The notes under the pieces are model-generated. The model searched no databases. It worked only from the letters and a program-made list of their open reading frames with translations, and was not told where the DNA came from. 64,000 bases of DNA from positions 62,001 to 126,000 of the forward strand of contig NZ_FWYD01000001.1 of NCBI RefSeq assembly GCF_900176485.1. Reading direction: 5' to 3'. Shown piece after piece: positions 42,017 to 52,422 of the stretch (positions within the stretch are counted from its first letter, which is position 1; each line of letters opens with the position of its first letter). The position numbers were made by a program, and so were the translations under genes. Origin of the DNA: Primorskyibacter flagellatus. GTDB taxonomy: Bacteria > Pseudomonadota > Alphaproteobacteria > Rhodobacterales > Rhodobacteraceae.

Positions 42017-43138
42017 CTATGGCATGCGTTGGCTTAAATTCAACCGACGGGCAACAAGGCTGAGTTCCAGCACTGTCAGCAGGATGCGGATCAGATGGTG
42101 TATGCTGACCAGCGCCGGATTGGCCGAAAGGCTGAGAGCCACCAGCGACATCTCTGTCACACCGCCTGGCGCAAAGCTCAGCAGCATATGCTCGAACGGA
42201 ATGTTGGTGGCGGCATGTAACGCCCATGCAAACCCCGCGCCGATCACCATCATGTAGGATACCGATAACAGGCTTAGCCCCACTGATCGTGTCAGCATCC
42301 GTCCGGTCACGCCGACAAACCGCATGCCCAGACCGACCCCGACCACCACCTGCGCCACGCCGATGACCCATCCCGGCAGATGCAGTGGCATCAACCCCGT
42401 CACGTTAAGCGCGCCGGTCAGAACCAGCGGCCCGATCAGCTGTGCGGCCGGCAGCCGTATGCGGCGTCCGACGGCCTGGCCCAGAAATACCAAAAGCACC
42501 ATCAGCAGAAGTCCCGCCCAAAGCGGCAGATCCTCGGCCGTGTGGCCCATCGGTGCCATCCCGGCGGCGCTGCCAACCGGTGCGCCTCGCCAGATCGAAA
42601 ACCCCAAAGGCAGAAGGCCCACCACCAGAATGATCCGCAGGAACTGCTGAATCGACAACACCCGGATATCGGCACCAGAAGCATCGCCAAGCGCAATGCT
42701 TTCCATCAGCCCGCCGGGGGACCCGCTGAAGAAGGCGGTCGATTTCTCCATGCCGCCGATATGTCGGAAAATCAGGTAGTTGCCACCATGTGCCAGAACG
42801 ACGAACAGCGCCAGGGCGATCACACTGAGCGGTAGAAACCCAAGATGTGCGATCATCTCTGGTGACACCTGGGTGCCGATCATCACGCCGATCACGCCTG
42901 TGAAGGTCTCTCGCAACCTGCGCGGAAAGACATAATCGCCGAGTATCCGATCAGGTGTCGTGGCCACGATCACGGCAATTGCCGCGAGACTGCCCAGCAT
43001 CCACGGCATCGGCAGATGTACGCTCGCAGCCAGAATGCCCCCGGCAGCGCCAGCCAGAAGCATGATCCAGGTGATGAGTAGGAATCGCGGTCTCATATCC
43101 CGCGCCGGTTCTTGAACATGCTCTCCGAATATCGCCAT
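42017..43138 (-). CDS. AbrB-family membrane protein
   Basis: A 373-residue membrane protein with about ten hydrophobic helices in two similar halves, each with GlnPro/GGxxE-type breaks: FFSGSPGGLMESIALGDASGAD in the first half and LSFAPGGVTEMSLVALSLSANP in the second. These PGG-[LV]-xE motifs are typical of the AbrB permease family (sometimes annotated as putative ammonia monooxygenase, a misnomer). The transport substrate is unknown. The start is uncertain: ATG at 43138 or ATG at 43096 directly before the first helix; neither has a strong ribosome site. It is divergent from the deacetylase gene. Confidence 0.87.
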   Translation of the reverse strand: MAIFGEHVQEPARDMRPRFLLITWIMLLAGAAGGILAASVHLPMPWMLGSLAAIAVIVATTPDRILGDYVFPRRLRETFTGVIGVMIGTQVSPEMIAHLGFLPLSVIALALFVVLAHGGNYLIFRHIGGMEKSTAFFSGSPGGLMESIALGDASGADIRVLSIQQFLRIILVVGLLPLGFSIWRGAPVGSAAGMAPMGHTAEDLPLWAGLLLMVLLVFLGQAVGRRIRLPAAQLIGPLVLTGALNVTGLMPLHLPGWVIGVAQVVVGVGLGMRFVGVTGRMLTRSVGLSLLSVSYMMVIGAGFAWALHAATNIPFEHMLLSFAPGGVTEMSLVALSLSANPALVSIHHLIRILLTVLELSLVARRLNLSQRMP

Positions 43139-43213
43139 GGCCGGTGGCTTGCAATCGGGGCTTGGCGGGTTGCGACCTTGGCAAGCGCGGGCAGGGCGCT
43201 AATCTGCGTTTAC

Positions 43214-44332
43214 ATGCAAAAACCTTTGTTCATCGGTTCGAATATCTATCGCGGCTCCACCTACGGGCCGATGCACCCGCTGTCCATTCCGCGCGTGCCG
43301 ACAGTGATGGACCTCGCCCGCGCCATGGGATGGCTGCCGCAAGCGCAATACAGGGTCTCGCCGCGCGCGCGGCCTGCGGGGCTGACGACGTTTCACACTC
43401 CGGCCTATATCGCCGCCCTTCAGGCGGCAGAGACCGTCCAAGCCGTGGATACACAAACACAGGCGCGTCACGGGCTGGGAACCCTGTCGAATCCAGTCTT
43501 TCCCGAGATGTTTCGCAGGCCGGCCACCGCTGCGGGCGGGGCGCTCCTTGCGGCCGAACTGCTGGTCCACGGCGGCACGGTCTATAATCCCGGTGGCGGC
43601 ACGCATCACGGCATGGCGGACCGGGCAGGCGGTTTTTGCTATCTCAACGATCCGGTTCTGGCCATTCAACGCCTGCTTGCCCTGGGCTGCGGGCCTGTCG
43701 TCTATATCGACATCGACGCGCATCATTGCGACGGCGTCGCCAGTGCCTTTGACGGTGCCGAGGATGTGCGGATGATCTCTGTCCATGAAGAAGCGCGCTG
43801 GCCCTTCACCGGCGCATTGACGGATGTGGCAGGGGGGGCGGCGCTGAACCTGCCGGTGCCGCGCGAATTCAACGACGATGAGTTCTTGCTGGTGCTGCAC
43901 GAGGTCATCTTGCCTGCCGCTGCGGCGTTCCGGCCCGGCGCGATTGTGCTGCAATGCGGTGCAGATGCGGTGGCCGAAGATCCGTTATCGCGGCTGTCAC
44001 TGTCCAATAACGCGCATTGGCAGACCGTCAAGAGGCTGCGTAATCTCGCACCACGGCTGCTTGTCCTGGGGGGCGGGGGATATAATCCGTGGTCGGTCGG
44101 ACGCCTTTGGACGGGGGTTTGGGCGACCCTGAACGGGCACGCGATCCCGGACCATCTGCCGCCCGAGGCAGAGACGGTGCTGCGCGGTTTGACCTGGAGC
44201 CGCGCCGCCGGTCGCAACCCGCCCGAGCATTGGTCTACCACCCTGCGCGATGCGCCGCGCAATGGCCTGATCCGCGAAGAGGTTCGCACGCGTGCAAAAG
44301 CTCTGACAGCGCGGCTTCTTGTGCAGGTTTGA
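43214..44332 (+). CDS. Histone-deacetylase-family protein (AcuC-like)
   Basis: A 372-residue zinc-dependent deacetylase of the arginase/HDAC fold. The tandem active-site histidines are H131-H132 in GGGTHHGM, and the zinc site is DIDAHHCDG (D168, H170) with a third aspartate expected in QCGADAVAEDPL. The substrate pocket sequence GGGGYNP is near residue 300. Bacterial members deacetylate acetyl-lysine proteins such as acetyl-CoA synthetase (AcuC), or acetylpolyamines. No acs gene is nearby, so the substrate is open. The start is MQKPLFIG, behind an unremarkable ribosome site. Confidence 0.9.
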   Translation: MQKPLFIGSNIYRGSTYGPMHPLSIPRVPTVMDLARAMGWLPQAQYRVSPRARPAGLTTFHTPAYIAALQAAETVQAVDTQTQARHGLGTLSNPVFPEMFRRPATAAGGALLAAELLVHGGTVYNPGGGTHHGMADRAGGFCYLNDPVLAIQRLLALGCGPVVYIDIDAHHCDGVASAFDGAEDVRMISVHEEARWPFTGALTDVAGGAALNLPVPREFNDDEFLLVLHEVILPAAAAFRPGAIVLQCGADAVAEDPLSRLSLSNNAHWQTVKRLRNLAPRLLVLGGGGYNPWSVGRLWTGVWATLNGHAIPDHLPPEAETVLRGLTWSRAAGRNPPEHWSTTLRDAPRNGLIREEVRTRAKALTARLLVQV

Positions 44333-44540
44333 CATGCGGTTAACGCGCTGGCGGGGTTCAGATACGCAGGATTTGCGCAAGGAGCGTTGAAGCGGGTGAC
44401 GAAAAACCAACCTTCGCCCGGAGCTTGGAAAACATGTGTTCCAGGCCGGATTACCGCTTTTTTGTCGTGGGTTAGGTGGGTTTAATGTTGAATTTCGTCG
44501 GCAAATTGAAGGCAGTTCCGGCATGCCTGCAATTTGATGG

Positions 44541-44615
44541 TGGAGCGGGTGATGAGATTCGAACTCACGACATTCTGCTTGGGAAGCAGACGCTCTACCC
44601 CTGAGCTACACCCGC
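44541..44615 (-). tRNA. tRNA-Gly (anticodon CCC)
   Basis: 75 nt including encoded CCA. The acceptor GCGGGTG pairs with CACCCGC, the D-arm begins AGCTC, the anticodon stem TCTGC/GCAGA closes the loop TTCCCAA (anticodon CCC, reading GGG), and the T-loop is TTCGAAT. The restriction-modification pair begins just upstream on the same strand. No second copy of the tRNA 3' end was found in the window. Confidence 0.96.
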
Positions 44616-44671
44616 GACACAGTTCTGATACTGTCTCGTAGGGGACTTCGCAAGGCATCAAGTGAGTGCCC

Positions 44672-45388
44672 CTAGTTGTTTTCGTCGTCTTCGGTTTCGA
44701 CCGACGATGCACCGCCCAGAGCGATGTAGCGGCGTTCGGTCAACCATTGAAGACGTTTCGCCTGCGTGACAAGGACGCGACGAAGCCCACCTTGCACTTT
44801 GCGCTCTGATATGACCTGCGCAAGGCGCGAGATGATCAAAGCGCGCCGAGCAATGCGAAAGTCGGGGTGTGACCTGATCTTGTGAACGTCGTCCGAGACG
44901 AGCCGAAAGCGGAGCGAAGGCGGCTTCGTGATCACCATTGTCGGCGCTGGTGGATCCTTTTCATTTAAAACCGCCTTGAACGTGCTGCCTGCTATCGCCT
45001 CCTGATACACAAGATCTTCCAGCGCGTCTAAATGCGCTTTCGCGTCGGGGTCGGTTGCGCCGGTTTTCTGAAACTGGGGTAGCGGCCAAACTTCGACCTC
45101 GTAAACCTCGAACGGATCAAGGACCGACATTGCGACGGCGTCTGTCCGCTGATTTGTCAGGTGCCGCCTAATTCGGGTGCTCACCTTTTCTTTTGTCTGT
45201 CCGACGTAAATTGGTTCGCCATCATAATCGAAGAAAGCATAGACGCCCCACTTGAAACCGCCAATTGCGCGCGGCTTTCCCGTGATGGGATCATCGAATT
45301 CCTGAATTAGAAACTTGGTCAAATTTGACCGAAGATCCTCGGTCTCAAACGGCGGATAATTGGTGTCGTCGGGATTTCGGTCAGCCAT
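44672..45388 (-). CDS. Eco29kI-like GIY-YIG type II restriction endonuclease
   Basis: A 238-residue protein with a GIY-YIG nuclease core. GVY at 48-50 and YVG at 61-63 give the two tyrosines Y50 and Y61. R72 and H76 lie four residues apart, and E130 and N142 lie 12 apart. The R-H and E-N spacings match what I recall for the Eco29kI catalytic set. The adjacent C5 cytosine methyltransferase is the expected partner. Eco29kI cuts CCGCGG; the specificity here is not known. The start is an ATG; a GTG nine bases upstream is possible. It ends 57 bases from tRNA-Gly, and the base composition seems less GC-rich than its neighbours, so acquisition is likely. Confidence 0.87.
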   Translation of the reverse strand: MADRNPDDTNYPPFETEDLRSNLTKFLIQEFDDPITGKPRAIGGFKWGVYAFFDYDGEPIYVGQTKEKVSTRIRRHLTNQRTDAVAMSVLDPFEVYEVEVWPLPQFQKTGATDPDAKAHLDALEDLVYQEAIAGSTFKAVLNEKDPPAPTMVITKPPSLRFRLVSDDVHKIRSHPDFRIARRALIISRLAQVISERKVQGGLRRVLVTQAKRLQWLTERRYIALGGASSVETEDDENN

Positions 45389-45407
45389 GACCGACACTTA
45401 CCGGATT

Positions 45408-46553
45408 TCAGGCAACCAAGGCGAGTCGATTCCGCTTCAGGATCGGTTCAAAGATTGCCTCGGCCAGATGCCGAACGACAGGAGCGGCAACACCGTCCCC
45501 TGCCAGCTTGTAGGCGTCGTTGTAGCGTTCTGGCAGGACGTAAGTGTCAGGCAGGCCCATAAGAGAAGCTGCCTCGCGTGTCGAGAGCAGGCGCGAGCGC
45601 ACCTTTTTTCCATCTACCAGCATGATTGTCTGACGGCTCGATCCTCCGGCGGGCGTGCGTAGGCATCCAGCAATCTGGTCAAAGCGCACCTCCGCGCGCT
45701 GCCGCTTCACACCGTTGGCATCGGCGCGCGTGCGCCTGTATATTGTTCCAACCACGCGCCCTTTGCACTGTTTGGCTGCGTCAACCTTCTTGCGGTTGTG
45801 ATCGGTCATCATGTCGAGCAGATACTTCGTTTCTGCTTTGGTGTGCCATTTCACACCTGTTGGCTTATCTTCGATCAGCGAAGCCAGGTTCGTATTCCGT
45901 GCCGGGGGCGTCGGAAGATTCCACCAGCGCCAACGCGACGCGGCTGTCCGTGAAAGCAGGTTGCACCCCTCGACCAACGCGGGCGGATGCCACAGCGCAC
46001 AAGGCCCATCTGCTGTATGCCCCTCCGGGATCGTCAGGTCGCCCCGAATGCCCACCATAAAAAAACGTGGGCGCGATTGGGGCAGAAAGTGAACCGCATC
46101 GACGACGACCGCCCCGAACCTATAACCGAGGCCTGAGAAAGCAGCACAAAGCGTTGCGAAGTCGCGCCCACCGTTGCTGGTGATCGCCCCATAGACATTT
46201 TCGAGCGCGATGATCCTGGGGCCGCGACCGCCGGCGTGAAGCGAGCGCATCAGTTTCCAGAACGGTTTGAACATACCGCTACGCTTGCCCGCAAGGCCCG
46301 CGCCATTGCCCGCGAGTGAAAGATCCTGGCAGGGGAAGGACGCCCACACAAGGTCTGGCGATCCGGGCAGTTCATCCACCGTGACCTGAGAGACATCCTT
46401 AAGCAGCAATTCCTTCCCGCCATCGTGGTTGGCGCGATAGCTTGCTGCCTTCTTCGGGTCTATGTCGTTCGCAAATAGACATCGCCAATCCGAGCCGAGG
46501 CCAAACCCGGCCATGCCGCCGCCTGCAAAGAAATCGTAGAATGTGTGCGGCAT
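45408..46553 (-). CDS. DNA (cytosine-5) methyltransferase of the type II system
   Basis: A 381-residue C5 methyltransferase. Motif I FFAGGGMAGFG binds SAM, motif IV SFPCQDLSLAG holds the catalytic C75, motif VI is ALENV, motif VIII QSRPRFFMVGI, motif IX TREAASLMGLP and motif X GDGVAAPVVRHLAEAI. The target-recognition region lies between VIII and IX (about 190-310). It protects host DNA from the nuclease encoded 20 bases downstream on the same strand; gene order methyltransferase then nuclease favours safe establishment after transfer. No control protein (C protein) gene was seen. Confidence 0.93.
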   Translation of the reverse strand: MPHTFYDFFAGGGMAGFGLGSDWRCLFANDIDPKKAASYRANHDGGKELLLKDVSQVTVDELPGSPDLVWASFPCQDLSLAGNGAGLAGKRSGMFKPFWKLMRSLHAGGRGPRIIALENVYGAITSNGGRDFATLCAAFSGLGYRFGAVVVDAVHFLPQSRPRFFMVGIRGDLTIPEGHTADGPCALWHPPALVEGCNLLSRTAASRWRWWNLPTPPARNTNLASLIEDKPTGVKWHTKAETKYLLDMMTDHNRKKVDAAKQCKGRVVGTIYRRTRADANGVKRQRAEVRFDQIAGCLRTPAGGSSRQTIMLVDGKKVRSRLLSTREAASLMGLPDTYVLPERYNDAYKLAGDGVAAPVVRHLAEAIFEPILKRNRLALVA

Positions 46554-46909
46554 AATCCCTCCTTCGCTAAATGTTGATTAGCGCAAGCCAATATCGGTTG
46601 TCCAAGGTTAACCTTCGGTGCCTGGGGAAGGTGACCTGAAAAGTTCTGTTGAGCAAGAACAAAAGTGGAACTTGCGCGGTGTTGCTGCGCAAAATCCCGC
46701 TGAAGGCGAGAGTGCCGCTTAGCCCTTAGACGTTATGCCCGTGCGGACGATCTCGGATGTGGCTGGACCCATGGCAGGTGCAGTTTCGCCACGCGCGGTA
46801 TGGAGGCGCGAAGTGAATCCTCCGTCGCCAGACTTGTGCAATAACGCCCGCGCAGACGTTTCGCGACAGCGCCCGTTGCCGCCTGGCGCTGACATCTGCG
46901 ACGTGCCGA
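46554..46909. other. Intergenic region between the R-M pair and the ASKHA gene
   Basis: The stretch next to the methyltransferase start (46554-46730) is AT-richer and may hold its promoter. From about 46735 to 46900 the sequence is coding-like in several frames but lacks a start with a ribosome site and a recognisable domain. It may be a decayed remnant of a mobile or other gene. Confidence 0.4.
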
Positions 46910-48955
46910 TCAGCTGCTGCGCCGCCGTCTGCGCCGCCCGCCTCCACCATCCTCACCGCCGGAATTGAAGCTGACGTCTGGCAGGGGCGCGATTGCGGAC
47001 AGGTTCGGGAACGGATCGGTCGCATGCGGGATGGCGTTGGCATTGACGAAATGTTCCTGGAATTTCGGCTCGATCGCAGTTTCCACCTTGACGACATTCC
47101 GCACGGTGGCCTCGATCTCGGCGCGCGCTGCGACGTTGCATAGCGCGATCCGTGCGCCTGTGCCGGCGGCATTTCCGGCGCTGGTCACCTGATCAAGCGG
47201 TACGTCCGGGATCATCCCCAGCACCATCGCATGCAGGGGCGAGATATGTGCGCCGAACGCGCCCGCCAGCACCACGCGGTCAACGTGGTCCACGCCCATC
47301 TCGTCCATCAGCAATCGAGAGCCCGCATAGAGCGCCGATTTCGCAAGTTGAATGGCACGGATGTCCCCTTGGGTGACGGTGATCAGCGGGCCGCCATCGG
47401 CGCTGGCGTCATGGATGACATAAGAATGCGTCCGACCTTCGGGGATGTTGCGCGATGTGCCGGTCTGCGCCGCCGACCCGATCAACCCGGAAGGGTCCAA
47501 GAGGCCCGCCATGCGCATCTCTGCCACAGCCTCGATGATGCCGGAACCGCAGATGCCGGTGATGCCGGTCGCTGCCGTTGCCGCGGCAAAGCCGTCCTCA
47601 TCGGACCAAAGCTCGCATCCGATGACGCGAAACCGCGGCTCGCGGGTCCGCGGATCAATCCGGATCGCCTCGATCGCGCCGGGGGCCGCACGCTGGCCGG
47701 AACTGATCTGAGCGCCTTCAAAGGCCGGGCCGGTGGGGGAGGAACAGGCCAGCACGCGGGTGGAGTTGCCCAGAAAGATCTCGGCATTGGTGCCGACATC
47801 CACAATCAGCGACAGGTCCTCGCGTTTGCCCGGCTCTTCGGACAGCGCCACGGCGGCAGCATCCGCACCGACATGGCCCGCGATACAGGGCAGGATATAG
47901 ACCTGCGCGCTGGTGTTGAGCGCCGTCAGATCCAGATCGCGGGCGGGGAAGGACAGGCTGTCGGAGGTTGCCAGCGCAAAGGGTGCCTGACCCAGTTCCA
48001 ACGGGTCGATGCCAAGCAGAAGATGATGCATGACCGGATTGCAGACAAAAACCGCCTCGACGATCAGGCGTTCGGCCACGCCGGTCTCTGCCGCGAGTTC
48101 GCGGATCAACGTATCAAGCGCCTCGCGCACGGCTTGCGTCATCTCGACATCGCCGCCGGGATTCATCATCACATAGCTGACCCGGCTCATCAGGTCCTCG
48201 CCGAACCGGATCTGCGGGTTCATGATGCCCGACGATGCCTTGACCTCGCCCGTCGCAAGATCGGTCAGATGCGCGGCGATGGTGGTGGATCCAAGATCAA
48301 TCGCCAGCCCGTAAAGCCCATCCTCATGCAGGCCCGGCCAGACATCAATCAGATGATGCGCGCCCGGCAGATGCGATTTGTGCAGGGCGACGGTGATCTT
48401 CCAGTTGCCCTTGCGCAGAACCGGTTGCAGGCGGGCAAGCGTTGCCAGATCCGCCTTGATTTCCGGAATGTCCCACTGTGCCTTCAAGGCGCGTTCCAGA
48501 CGCTCGAAATCGCCGGTGGGTTCGTGCATGTCGGGCTCTTCCACCTCGACATAATAAAGCCGTGTGGCGGGGTCCATCTCGATCACGCGGGCCGAGGCTG
48601 CCTTGCGCACCACCTGCCGGTGGACCTGACTTTCGGCAGGCACGTCGATCACCACGTCGCGCTGTATCGTTGCCTGACAGCCCAGCCGACGGCCGGATTT
48701 CAACCCGCGCTTGCTGTCATAGCGTTCCTCGACCGCGTTCCACTCCGACAGGGCATCGGACGCGACCGTCACGCCGTGCTTGGAGAATTCGCCATAAGAC
48801 GGCGTGATCTGACATTTCGAGCAGATGCCGCGACCGCCGCAGACGGAATCGAGGTCCACTCCCAGCTTGCGGGCCGCAGTCAGCACGGGTGTGCCAACGG
48901 CAAACCGTCCGCGTTTGCCTGAGGGGGTGAAAATCACGAGGGGATCGGTGCTCAT
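46910..48955 (-). CDS. ASKHA-domain ferredoxin protein (RACo-like, corrinoid-activation type)
   Basis: A 681-residue protein. An N-terminal [2Fe-2S] ferredoxin domain has C39, C45, C48 and C93. A middle linker and a C-terminal ASKHA-fold ATP-binding domain follow, with LAIDLGSTTIAAHLTDLATG near 250, IVDVGTNAEIFLGN near 395, GSGIIEAVAEM, and VVLAGAFGAHISP. This matches RACo/RamA-type proteins that reductively activate corrinoid proteins using ATP. No corrinoid methyltransferase gene is adjacent. The C-terminal tail is odd: Gly-rich and ending RRRRRRSS. The start was placed at MSTDPLVIF, giving a proper ferredoxin N-terminus; 31 upstream residues look non-coding. Confidence 0.88.
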   Translation of the reverse strand: MSTDPLVIFTPSGKRGRFAVGTPVLTAARKLGVDLDSVCGGRGICSKCQITPSYGEFSKHGVTVASDALSEWNAVEERYDSKRGLKSGRRLGCQATIQRDVVIDVPAESQVHRQVVRKAASARVIEMDPATRLYYVEVEEPDMHEPTGDFERLERALKAQWDIPEIKADLATLARLQPVLRKGNWKITVALHKSHLPGAHHLIDVWPGLHEDGLYGLAIDLGSTTIAAHLTDLATGEVKASSGIMNPQIRFGEDLMSRVSYVMMNPGGDVEMTQAVREALDTLIRELAAETGVAERLIVEAVFVCNPVMHHLLLGIDPLELGQAPFALATSDSLSFPARDLDLTALNTSAQVYILPCIAGHVGADAAAVALSEEPGKREDLSLIVDVGTNAEIFLGNSTRVLACSSPTGPAFEGAQISSGQRAAPGAIEAIRIDPRTREPRFRVIGCELWSDEDGFAAATAATGITGICGSGIIEAVAEMRMAGLLDPSGLIGSAAQTGTSRNIPEGRTHSYVIHDASADGGPLITVTQGDIRAIQLAKSALYAGSRLLMDEMGVDHVDRVVLAGAFGAHISPLHAMVLGMIPDVPLDQVTSAGNAAGTGARIALCNVAARAEIEATVRNVVKVETAIEPKFQEHFVNANAIPHATDPFPNLSAIAPLPDVSFNSGGEDGGGGRRRRRRSS

Positions 48956-50922
<1,967 letters not shown>

Positions 50923-51173
50923 CCGGGGCGCGACGTCAGCGTCTGACAGCGTCAATTTGCGCGGCTCACTGGCTCCGGTTCCGCTTTGTGTCGCGCTCTG
51001 CACAGGCTTTGCTCGTCGAACAGAGACGGTCATCACTGCATATTGGCTTTATGAAAAAGACCTTCACGTCTTCTGACAGTATGGCTCGCGCAGAGGTCTC
51101 TGGCTTCAGTCAATTTCGGCATTGAAGACGATCTATCTGGAAACGATTTTGAAATGACACATGAGGTTCTGAC

Positions 51174-52325
51174 GTGACGCCTGCTGCCCGCTGCCAAGCT
51201 GCCATCGAAGTTCTGGACCGTGTCACGACGGGTATCGCTGCCGAGCAAGCGCTGACCAACTGGGCACGCGGCGCACGTTTCGCCGGGTCCAAAGACCGCG
51301 CGGCGGTCCGCGATCATGTTTACACCGTGATCCGGTGCCAACGAAGCTGTGCGGCACACGGTGGAGGCGAAGCCGGGCGCGCGTTGATCCTCGGGTTGTT
51401 GCGCGCCGAAGGCGCGGACCCGGCTGACGTATTTACCGGCGAAGGCTACGGGCCAGAGCCGCTGACTGATGCTGAACTTTCCGCGGGGCGCACGCCAGAC
51501 AGCGCCGAAGCCATGGACATGCCGGACTGGCTGCTTCCGCGGCTCAAGGCGTCACTGCCCGAGGTGGAGCCGACCGCGCTGGCTCTTCGGGAACGGGCGC
51601 CTGTTTTCTTGCGTGTCAATAGGTTGCGCGGAACAGTTGATGTGGCGCAAGAGTCTCTTTTGGCCGAAGGGATCGCCACGCAACCGCATGCCTTGTCTCC
51701 CTCTGCACTGGAAGTCACCGAGGGCGCGCGCCGGGTGCATCTGTCTCGGGCCTATGCCGAGGGTCTGGTAGAGCTTCAGGACGCCGCCAGCCAGGCCGTC
51801 GTCGATCAACTGCCGTTGCGCGCGGGAATGCGTGTGCTGGATTATTGCGCTGGCGGCGGTGGCAAAGCGCTCGCGATGGCGGCACGCCTGTCCGGCCCGG
51901 TTGAAGCCCATGACGCAGATCCGCGCCGCATGTCTGATCTGCCGAAACGCGCAGAGCGGGCGGGGGCGCAGATCGCGCGAATTGACAGGCCCGGCGGGCT
52001 CTACGATCTGATCCTTTGCGATGCGCCCTGTTCGGGCTCCGGTGCGTGGCGGCGTTCGCCTGAGGGCAAGTGGGCATTGACCGAGGCCCGGTTGCAGGAA
52101 TTGCAGGATATTCAGTTGGGTATTCTTCGTGAAGCGTCGGCATATCTGACCACGGACGGGCATTTGGCCTACGTCACATGTTCGATCCTGTCCGATGAAA
52201 ATGACACCGTGATTGACCGGTTTCTGGCGGATCGTCCGGACTGGCGCGTTGCAGACCGGCGACAGTTTCTGCCTGTCGAAGGCGGTGACGGCTTTTTCCT
52301 GGCACTGATGTCGGCGGATGCTTGA
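51174..52325 (+). CDS. RsmB-family rRNA (cytosine-5) methyltransferase
   Basis: A 383-residue protein with an N-terminal NusB-like helical region (about 1-80), a ferredoxin-like RNA-binding segment, and a C-terminal methyltransferase domain (from about 205). Key motifs are MRVLDYCAGGGGKALAMA for SAM, LCDAPCSGSGAWRR with the motif IV cysteine, and YVTCSILSDEN with the motif VI catalytic cysteine. RsmB methylates C967 of 16S rRNA; the exact base is assumed. The start is GTG with GAGG seven bases upstream. 97 bases separate it from cckA on the same strand. Confidence 0.9.
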   Translation: MTPAARCQAAIEVLDRVTTGIAAEQALTNWARGARFAGSKDRAAVRDHVYTVIRCQRSCAAHGGGEAGRALILGLLRAEGADPADVFTGEGYGPEPLTDAELSAGRTPDSAEAMDMPDWLLPRLKASLPEVEPTALALRERAPVFLRVNRLRGTVDVAQESLLAEGIATQPHALSPSALEVTEGARRVHLSRAYAEGLVELQDAASQAVVDQLPLRAGMRVLDYCAGGGGKALAMAARLSGPVEAHDADPRRMSDLPKRAERAGAQIARIDRPGGLYDLILCDAPCSGSGAWRRSPEGKWALTEARLQELQDIQLGILREASAYLTTDGHLAYVTCSILSDENDTVIDRFLADRPDWRVADRRQFLPVEGGDGFFLALMSADA

Positions 52326-52422
52326 CCGGGACGCACAACCTTGAGACGATATTTTCAGCTTTAAGGAGCGGTTAACAAATCTCTCGTCGTAATGGCTGGG
52401 GTGAGAATCACAGGGGGTCGCC

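Noticed and set aside
44541-46909. tRNA-Gly as an integration (att) site
   Set aside because: No duplicate of the tRNA 3' end and no integrase gene were seen in the window.
47231-48922. Long plus-strand frame (563 codons) opposite the ASKHA gene
   Set aside because: Shadow frame; the minus-strand protein has complete ferredoxin and ASKHA motifs.
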